64,000 bases of DNA from Cyclospora cayetanensis (taxonomy: Eukaryota > Apicomplexa > Conoidasida > Eucoccidiorida > Eimeriidae): contig NW_020312765.1 of assembly GCF_002999335.1 (NCBI RefSeq), positions 1 to 64,000 of the forward strand. The letters run 5' to 3'. The notes beneath the pieces are model-generated. The model did not search any database. It had not been told where the DNA came from and saw nothing but the letters and a program-made list of their open reading frames with translations. Each line of letters starts with the position of its first letter. Within the stretch, counting starts at the first letter, position 1. Positions 56,778-64,000 of this stretch are shown in pieces. Position numbers and translations under genes: made by a program.

Positions 56778-59700
56778 AAACACAGCAGCAGGCAGGCAGG
56801 CATGACGCACCGCTTTGTGGTGGGGGTAAAGGTCTTGTCCTGTGCGGCAAAGATGCGGCTCTTGTCTGATCGATGCAAGCACGTCTTGCGGGAGCGGAGT
56901 AGCGCTCAATTTGGCTAAGGCGGCGGCATACAACTGGTCCTTATTCGCAGTGGATGCGTCTGCATCTGTAGCTTCATTGGAAAGCGGGTTATCCGAATCC
57001 CCCAAGCCCCCAGACTGCAGATCTTCGGGTCTAGAGCTGCTGTTGCTCATGTCGTGAATGCATGCGTCCTTCCACGCCGCCTCCCCCGTCAGAGACGAGA
57101 TCTTCTGCCGCCTCGTTTCTCCCGGCCGCTGCTGCTTCTGCTGCTGCAACAGCATCAGTCTAAAGGCGCGCAGGAAGAGCAGCAAATCCGAAGAAGCCCA
57201 AAACACTGGATGGCAGACTGCCAGCCGCAACACCGACTGCTCCGGCTCTTGCTTCTGCTGCAGTAAAAGCCGGAGCAGGTCCTGCAGCAGAGGTGAATTG
57301 TCGAGCTGCGTCAAAAGGACACTCAAGATCAAGCAGCACCGCAGCGTCATGACGCGAGGCTGTGTAGGCCGTCCTTTTCTATCTCTGCATAACCCGAAAA
57401 CTACAAAAAGTGCAAAATCGCATGAGCAAAAAGGCCCCTCGAACGCTTCTTGCATGCCTCCAAACGGTAGACACCAAGGCGTGTGCGTGCTGCCTCACGA
57501 GGTTCATGTTGACCATATCGCCTTTCTCCATATTTTCGAGGGTTTCCTTCGGATTCTCTGTGGAGCCGTATGGATGCAAGCCACCCGTCACGATGCTGAA
57601 GAGGCACGCGCCTGCGACAGCACAGCAGCAGCATACCGCCAGACATCGTAAAGCACAGCTTGCGCGCATGGGATTACTTCACCCCACTGTTGTCTTTCTT
57701 TCCTGCTGTCTTTGCAAGTCATGAATAATCGCCAGGATTGCCGTAGAGGACTCCACAAGGCAAGCTGAAAAGGACGCTGCTCGGCGTATGGATTCCTTTG
57801 CACTCGTTCATAAAATTATGAACTCCATCAATTTGCACTTGCTGCATCATGCGCTTCCCAATCGCTACGTCGGGAAAGTAGCAACTTCTGCCTACAGCTC
57901 CGCGTCGCTGAGGCTTCCGCCGCCGTGCGAAGACGAGGAGCACTCAAAGGGTTCTTTTTGCAGGTATTTCTGGACACAAAGCAGTGCGGCTATTCAAGCT
58001 TTGAGGCTTGGCTTGGCTTGCCTTGCCTCGAGCTGCTCACCTAGAGACCAGCAGTCTGCGGTTTGTTGGATGGCAGGCGGAAGCTCCGCTAGCTTGTAGA
58101 GCGCAGCAAACCTTTGTTCGAGCGCTGCATGTAGCGCAGCGGCGTCTGCCTCCGCTGCTGGAGTCGCTTTCCTCTGGGACTGAATCGCGAGGACTGCCGC
58201 AGACGTTGCTGCTACAATGGGGGGCGTCTCGGCGGGTGTCTCTGATGTCGTCGATCTGTCGGCAATGATGCGGAAAACGTCGACTTGCGGATGTTTCTTT
58301 GGCGGGTGCTCGGGATGCAAGAGGTACTGATGCTCTGCGTGAAACGCCATGAGGGAGTTCAGGTGTTTCTGAAGCTTCTTTAGCCGTGCAATCAAAGACG
58401 GGGATACCCACAGCAGACGAGTCGTATCGTCAAGAAACTGAGGGGGCACGCAGAAGAATCAGCAGCTCCGCGGTACAGCTGAGGGGGGCGTTTTGCAAGT
58501 CAGCAGCAGCAGAATGGAAAAACGCGCAGCAGCAGCAGCAAATCCAGCGGCAGTGCCTGGAGGGGGGCGGAAGGCGTGGGGGGGGAGTTGCAAGGCGGGA
58601 GGGGGGCAAAAGAAGAGGTCAGCAACGGCAGACAGCCTCAACTCAGCATACGAGTTTCAGCGACAGTTGAGCCTTGACGAGGTTCGTTAGTGCCCCCGTG
58701 CGTATCTCAGCTAGCAGACTAAGGAGCCGCATGCTGCCTAAGTTGTCGCCGATAAAGACGTCGAAAGACGGCAGTAGCAGCAGCAGATTGTTGGGGTGGA
58801 TGCAGAGGTGAGCTCCACAGCCGGCCTTCAGCGAGTGCAGGTGTAACAGAGACTGTAGCAAATGCGAAATTAGATCCAGCACTGCATCCGAACGGTTTCA
58901 CACGCATGCAGCATCCCGACACACTATTAGAGCTCACCATGACGTCTGCACCCCTTTTTCTGAGAGACTGCTGCTGCGCGCAAGTATGGCCTGCGTGCAA
59001 GACGGAAGAAACACTCCACCCCGCGCAGTTCGATCCTCACCTCCTTGTGGGGGTAAGAAGCTGTTGTTGCTTGCTTGCCGCTTCAGCTGCTCCAAGTTCA
59101 CGTGCTTGTGGAGCGGACCTGCAGCGGCTTGTAGAACCACGTAGACGTCGCGCCTTCCTGCCGCCTCTGCAGGGGTACTTTGAGTGCTCTGCATGCTCGC
59201 TGCTGCCACGTCTTGTGGCATTCTGAGGAAGGCAGCGGAGCTGTTGCTGCTGCGAATGACAGTGCTCCGGCTGTTGCTGATTTCCGCGAGCGGCAAAAGC
59301 CCCTCTTCCCCCTGAGAAACTCTCTGGAGGCTTCCTGCGCCTGGAGCACTCCAGCAAGCGGCCACACCGTCTCTGTGCACTTCGAAGCCTTTGATGTCGA
59401 TGACGCCGCAGCACTTGCGTTGCTGCCACTGCAGGAGCAGCTGCAGCAACTGCTGCTGCTGCTCCCACAAGGGGGTGTTGGGCGCTGCAGGCTGCAGCGG
59501 CAGCTGCTTTACCACGACGCGGTGTCTCTGTCCCTTCGCGTCAACATAAGTGCCGGGGAAAACATGCACATTGAGCCCCTCTCGTCTTCTGCCAGTGCTG
59601 GAGTTGTTGCTGCTTCCGAGGTACTCCACGTTGAGTCTCTCGAGGCGTCTGGTTCGCATGCCCCCCAACTGTACTTGCTGCTGCTGCGGGTAGTGCTGAG

Positions 59701-61114
59701 GCTGCAAAGGGGGGCAAACCGTTGGAGGGGGGAGGCGTAAAGGCAGCTCCGGGGAGCTAGCGACGAGAGACGCCTCTTGCTCTTGCGACGACGGCAGCAC
59801 GTGCTGCTGCTTGGAAGCCTGCGCGATCGACTGCTGCAGCAACGCTGCTGGAGTCTTCTGGAGAATCGGCGTCTGCAGGGGGCACTGCTGGAAGGCTTCT
59901 CGGCAGCACGCAGCGATTTTCTGAAGGCTTCGCTGCTCGACTGCCACCTGTGCAGGCCGTTGCCAGACAGGCAGCGAAGAGCCCACAGCCAGTCTGTGAA
60001 TCTCAAAAGGGATGCCTTGATGGCTCGAGGCTTCTCTGTGACTGTTCGGTAGACTCCCTGAAGAACGCTCACTCTGCCCTTGCGCGAGACGCGGGAGGCG
60101 CTCCACAGGCGCTCGAGACGAGCCTCCTGTTTGCTGCTGCTGCCGATGACGCTGCAGCAACTCAAAGGCCAGCTGCAGCACAAGGGGATTTTTCGCCGAA
60201 CCTCCTCCTGGCTGCACCACACCCTGCTGCGAGTAGAGCGGCGGCTGAGTCTGCTCTAGCGGCTGCTCGGCATGAGCATCTTGGGTGTAATCGTGCGAGG
60301 AACGTTCGTGGCCTTTCAAGTGCAACGACTGGTGCTGCATGTACTGGCTGTGCTGCTGCTGCTGAAATGCATGCTGTAGATGCTGCTGCTGCTGGAATGC
60401 ATGCTGTAGATGCTGCTGCTGGAATGAATGCTGCTGCTGCTGCTGGAATGCATGCTGCTGCTGCTGCTGGAATGCGTGCTGCTGCTGGAATGAATGTTGC
60501 TGCTGCTGCTGGAATGCATGCTGCTGCTGCTGCTGGAATGCGTGCTGCTGCTGCTGCAACTCAAGAAGGCGCTGTCGAAGTAAGACTTGGTGGTCATTTC
60601 TGGTTTTTTCTCCTGTATTTCCAGCCAAAGAGGCAGCTTGATCAGATGTCATTGGGGGCTGCTGCTGATTTTGCTGCCGTTGTGCTGAGGCTGAAGCTGC
60701 TGCTGCTGCCATAGTGTTTACGAAAGGGCAAGTCATCTTTCGGTCGTGTGTGCAGCGTGCTTCACAGTCAGCCGGCTTACGGAGCTCTTGTTCCCGATGA
60801 TGCTCGTCGAGCAGCTGCTGCTGCTGTGAAGAAGCAGCAGCATTTTGCATGCCTTTAGTAGAGTCCACCCTGGTGGGAGATAGAGCTCCCCCCTTTTGCG
60901 CGTTCTTAGAGCGGCCTGAGCCACCCCTCTTACTGCTTCTTTTCTGCCCTCCCTTCTGCTGCTGCTGCTGCGGCTTAGACTGGTGCTGTTTTTCGGGTGT
61001 GAAGTTCATCTTATTCTCCACCTCGGCCTTGCGGAGCTTGGTGCTCTTGCATGCTGCTGCACCAGCAGAAGCAGCAGCGGCAGGAGGGGCCTCACGCTGG
61101 GTTGTTCGTGGCAT
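51493..61114 (-). CDS. IRE1/RNase L-like pseudokinase in a giant Gln-rich protein (seven-exon model, 2692 aa)
   Basis: Exons 59041-61114, 58652-58881, 58041-58437, 57499-57611, 56811-57305, 56017-56578 and 51493-55700 are all in phase. Residues 1-510 are Gln/His/Ser-rich. A kinase-like core follows: VVVKQL with Lys536; LLHLHSL then HLCIHPNNLLL (716-726) where HRDLKP.N is expected; FIGDNLGS with Asp737; WVSPS; DCWSLG|ACLFSIVTGGLHPYG; and HPVFWASSDLLLFL at 970. TGG.HP[FY]G and HPFFW...L.FL are typical of IRE1 and RNase L, whose KEN ribonuclease domain comes next. The HRD Asp is Cys, so kinase activity is unlikely. A KEN match is weak. From 1291 a Gln-rich tail runs to a basic end. An acceptor-like CCTCCTTAG touches ATG 61114, so earlier exons may exist. 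Alternative: two genes split near 55.7-55.9 kb. Confidence 0.7.
55723..55845 (+). repeat. (GT)n / (TG)n microsatellite
   Basis: An interrupted dinucleotide tract, GTGTGTGTGTGTGCATGTGT and similar blocks. In the seven-exon model it lies wholly inside the 316-bp intron 55701-56016 of the minus-strand gene. Translated, it would give Thr-His runs, which argues that it is not coding. Confidence 0.93.
56744..56777 (+). repeat. (GCA)n triplet tract
   Basis: About eleven uninterrupted CAG/GCA units. In the model the tract lies inside intron 56579-56810 of the minus-strand gene, close to the donor, and so is not translated, unlike the Gln tracts in exons 1 and 7. Confidence 0.92.
60340..60565 (-). 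repeat. Gln-rich tandem repeat encoding HAFQQQQQ-type units
   Basis: In exon 1 of the gene above, a 7-8 residue unit HA/SF plus three to five Gln occurs around nine times, with two HLQ variants. On the plus strand it shows as GCTGCTGCTGCTGGAATGCAT-like units. It is an expanded triplet repeat broken by a conserved GAATGC spacer rather than a pure homopolymer. Confidence 0.9.
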
Positions 61115-63349
61115 CTAAGGAGGTGGAGGGGCCCCCTGACTGCTTTGTTTACTTGTAGGGGCCCCTAGTGCGTTGGGGGGTGGCGCTGCCGAGCACTACT
61201 GCTGCCCGATCTCAAGCTGCTCCCGCTGCCACCTCGCAAGCCGCAGCTTGTTTTGGTCCAATGGTCTGCCCCTGTACAAGAGGGGCGAAGAAACGGATGC
61301 GCGTAAGTAAGCGACGGGCCCCTTAAGAAGCCCTCTAGAAGAGAGAGCCGAAGAGTTGGAACGTTCGCCACTCTTCGTACTACCGCTAAGGGCGGTGGCG
61401 TTGCCGCTGATGCTCCTGGCGTTGCTGCTGCTTCAAAGAAAGGGGAGGCGTGTCGCAGCATATGGCAAACTTGTTAAGAAGCGCAGTAACCCAATGCAGT
61501 ATCACGAATGGCCGGTGCTGCAGCAGCTACAGGAGCAGCAACGGAGGCAAGTGGTTACTGACGCTGATATGCCACTTCGGACGAGGTTGCTCAGAGCCTT
61601 TGTTGCCGTTGTTGGCTCTGAGGTTCTTTTTACTTTGTTTTCTGAATCTACATGCACTGGGGGGAGCAGCAACAAGGCGTTTTTCGTGTGGCAGTGACCC
61701 AGTAAAATGGCTGCTGCCACTGGTGTTGAGGCTGCTACGGCAGGGGGGTCGATGGGCTTAATACCTGCTGTCAGGGGACGGTTAAGGAGTTTCTGCCGCA
61801 GCCTTAACGCACCCACACCAAGAAAAGGAGGGCAAGCTGAACGGACGAATACTTAAGAATGGGCTTCTCCTTGTCACTTTGCGGCTTCTCGCTGCGTGTC
61901 CAGGCGGCAAACAAGAAGTGAGAGAAGCAGAAACGGTCGCTATGTGGAGGTTAACAAGCAACTATAATGCGTGATACTGGTAATATGGCTCTGATGAGAC
62001 ATGAGAAAGATGATTTCAACACAAACGAGAGCTTTTGTAGCACAGCGGCAAAACTCCGCTGCGCGGCGGCTCCAGGGTGCCCTAGTGAGCAGGCCACCAT
62101 CACCTCACAACCCCCACTCTACCTGCAGTCGAAATGAAATATTGATCTATCCCCGAAACCTTCCTTTCAAGCTGTTTGCAGGAAGAAATTCATTAACTGA
62201 TGTTATTCTGAATGCAGTCAGAACCCGTAAGGAGCCTACCCAAACAGTCCACGTGCACACTCCACTGGAACACCACCTCACGGCATGAACAAACAAAGCG
62301 CACAAGAAAACATTGAAATAGCACCATAATAGCCAGTCCTTTGATTTAAAGCTCATCATAGGCTTTTTATAATAGCCACTCAGCACAGCAACACCTGAAC
62401 TCCCTCTTGCCACGTACCACCCGACCGCCTCCTCTACTCTGGGGGAAGAGAAGAAGACAAACCGGAAAGCAGCACTCCGTACCATCAATACTATGGATGT
62501 CTAGAAGAACCAAATAGCTTGCAATGCCCAGCAAGGAGTCAAGAGGTCACGAAATACTCTGTAAAGTCCCGTGCGCTTTCTCAGCAGTGTAACGTTTTCA
62601 TTTAGTGTCTGCACAACGTATAACGTTTCCACAGAGGCCACTGTGGGGCAAGACTTGGCTTTAGACTCGTCAAAAGTTTACTTGTCACTTGGTGAAAATT
62701 CTCAAAAAGCGCACCTCTCACCTTCCCCTGCCCCCGCCCCCGAAGTTTCTGGCACACGGCCAGACACACAAGTAGGGTGCGCGCTGCTACACCCTTTAAC
62801 ACCAAGCAATCACAGGTACTTGCACATTGCCCATAGTGGACATCAAAAGACAACCGCGTCTTCTTGTATTGAAGTAACGATGCTCTGAAATATGGGGATA
62901 TACGAACACACCAACGGATTATCCAGTTCCTTACCAATCCTTTGGTGTGTATACAATGTAGTAGAAATTGCTCGAGTTCGACCTGCTACATCTTCCACTC
63001 CCCTTAAAGAATAGCCCGCCCTCGTGCTCCGTTTCTGTGCGTCTAAACCAACTACACTCAGTGTAGTGGACAATGCTACACTCAAGCAATATCCAGTAGA
63101 CTTCATATATTTAGAAAAAAAATTACTGTGAGCTGGTACGCGGCTTGTTAGTTTGTTCATTTTACTTATTGCAGAAAAACGCTAGCTCAGGATAAGAGGA
63201 TGGCATTGTATGCGCTTGTGCGCTAGCTGCTGTGCGCAGCTACCTGAAATATTTGGTGTGCGTAGAGGGTGGAGCGATTCTTACTCTAGTTGTACCTCTT
63301 CCCTCGTATGCGAATCCTGATGAATGCGGGCAGGAGACAGGCTCAATGC
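61115..63349. other. Upstream of the Gln-rich gene; possible upstream exons
   Basis: Two minus-strand frames with coding-like composition, 61502-61816 and 61165-61461, lie directly upstream. A pyrimidine-rich CCTCCCCTTTCTTTGAAG acceptor-like run near 61430 and a GTAACC donor-like site near 61555 make it possible that they are 5' exons of the kinase-like gene. Phase could not be closed to the exon at 61114. No signal peptide or membrane span was found. From about 61.85 kb to 63.35 kb I see nothing supported. Confidence 0.35.
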
Positions 63350-64000
63350 TTTTCTGCAATACACTGTGGATGGGCCTATGATATGCAGAGGCACTACTGA
63401 ACTAGTCTATATTCTGATTTCCTCTACATCTTTAAATTGTATCCTGTTGTCTTGTAGAACACACATTTGAGCCTTCCGACGACAACTAGCCATTGCGCCT
63501 CCCCGGTCATGCTAGTGGGGACCCTTGCCCGCTATTGGCTAGTGTATGTTTTTTGCCGTCGATGTCACTTTGGCGGATGAGAAGTTATTCGATTTTCTCA
63601 TGTACACAGGCTTCACGTTTCTGGGTGCCTGGCGATGGGGCAGGAACGCTTCCGCCGCTGAGCATGCAGTTGTTCTCACGGTACAAACAAGGAGCATGAA
63701 ACGGGTCAAATGTTGCGGCCTAACTATACGTATATACCTTTTACTACGCTAGTCATATTTAAACAAGAAAAAGCAAATTTTGAGTAGGTGAATTTTATTT
63801 TCCTACATCTTAGTCATTGGAGAGTAATGTTAGCTACATACTGGAAAGGGCAGCGTCTAGCTGTGAATACTCGGAGGTTTAGAGGGTCCAGAAACGCGCC
63901 ATCTCTCTCTTCCGTGGTATTGGAACTCTGAGGGGAGCAGACAAGGGGCATTGGGAGCCCTTCTGAAACCACTGAACAATTTTCTCTTAGGTTTGTATCA
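63350..64000 (+). repeat. LTR-like dispersed repeat, copy 3, running to the window edge
   Basis: Collinear with copies 1 and 2: GAGGCACTACTGAACTAGT at about 63389 against GAAGGCACTGCTGAACTAGT at 28658; GCCGTCGATGTCACTTTGGCGG at 63556 against CCCGTCGATTTCACTTTAACGG at 28805; and TTGGAACTCTGAGGGG at about 63920 against TAGGAACTCTGAGGGT at 7399. No retrotransposon genes precede it, so it is a solo repeat or the 5' end of an element continuing beyond the window. Confidence 0.6.

Noticed and set aside
56628..56810. Poly-Leu, poly-Cys and poly-Ala runs on the minus strand
   Set aside because: All three come from one (CTG)n tract read in different frames, located in a modelled intron; not a membrane segment.
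57588..57943. Minus-strand frames between kinase exons 3 and 4
   Set aside because: They lie in the 429-bp intron; the junction DCWSLG|ACLFSIVTGG is in phase and restores a conserved kinase motif, which these frames do not.
1..64000. CRISPR arrays, bacterial operons or ribosome-binding sites
   Set aside because: The sequence is a spliced eukaryotic genome; no spaced identical repeats of CRISPR type are present.
1..64000. Telomere-type TTTAGGG arrays
   Set aside because: Only isolated single matches, no tandem array, so this is not a chromosome end.

Overview
The window looks like a nuclear chromosome piece from an Eimeria-type coccidian (Apicomplexa). The case rests on spliced GT/AG genes with short introns, typical eukaryotic house-keeping proteins, and a block from about 46.2 to 61.8 kb packed with CAG-type triplet repeats encoding runs of Gln, Ala and Ser. 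The rest of the window is repeat-poor. Alternation of repeat-rich and repeat-poor segments is known from Eimeria chromosomes. The species is not decided here. All exon models were made by hand from splice signals, reading phase and protein motifs.

Layout. 0.3-1.0 kb (-): a small secreted-type Ser/Thr/Asn-rich protein. 2.0-7.4 kb (+): a decayed Ty3/gypsy chromovirus (element A) with protease, reverse transcriptase, integrase and chromodomain remnants. 8.7-21.2 kb (+): four genes in one orientation: eEF1B gamma, a cytochrome-b5-like MAPR protein, an unrecognised six- or seven-exon gene ending in a Pro/Gly/Lys 45-nt repeat, and the mitochondrial protease Atp23. 24.9-29.2 kb (+): chromovirus element B, which lacks a recognisable integrase core. 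29.4-31.4 kb: a 484-bp inverted repeat, about 98% identical, around a 1.06-kb spacer. 31.4-46.2 kb: mostly unassigned sequence with a few gene candidates and small duplications. 46.2-50.0 kb (-): an RRM protein with a very long low-complexity N-terminus. 51.5-61.1 kb (-): a very large Gln-rich gene. From 63.35 kb to the edge: a third copy of the LTR-like repeat.

The most interesting locus is the Gln-rich gene. Joining seven phase-compatible exons gives a protein with an IRE1/RNase L-like kinase core: VVVK, a catalytic loop reading HLC where HRD is expected, DNL where DFG is expected, DCWSLG joined to a TGGLHPYG motif, and an HPVFW motif at the kinase/KEN border. The catalytic Asp appears to be Cys, so this is probably a pseudokinase, possibly followed by a degenerate KEN-like region and a 1.4-kDa-residue-scale Gln-rich tail of about 1,400 residues. 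I could not find an ER luminal domain or membrane segment upstream.

The conserved genes serve unrelated house-keeping roles (translation elongation, haem/sterol-type membrane binding, mitochondrial ATP synthase maturation, RNA binding). There is no sign of an operon or a co-functional cluster.
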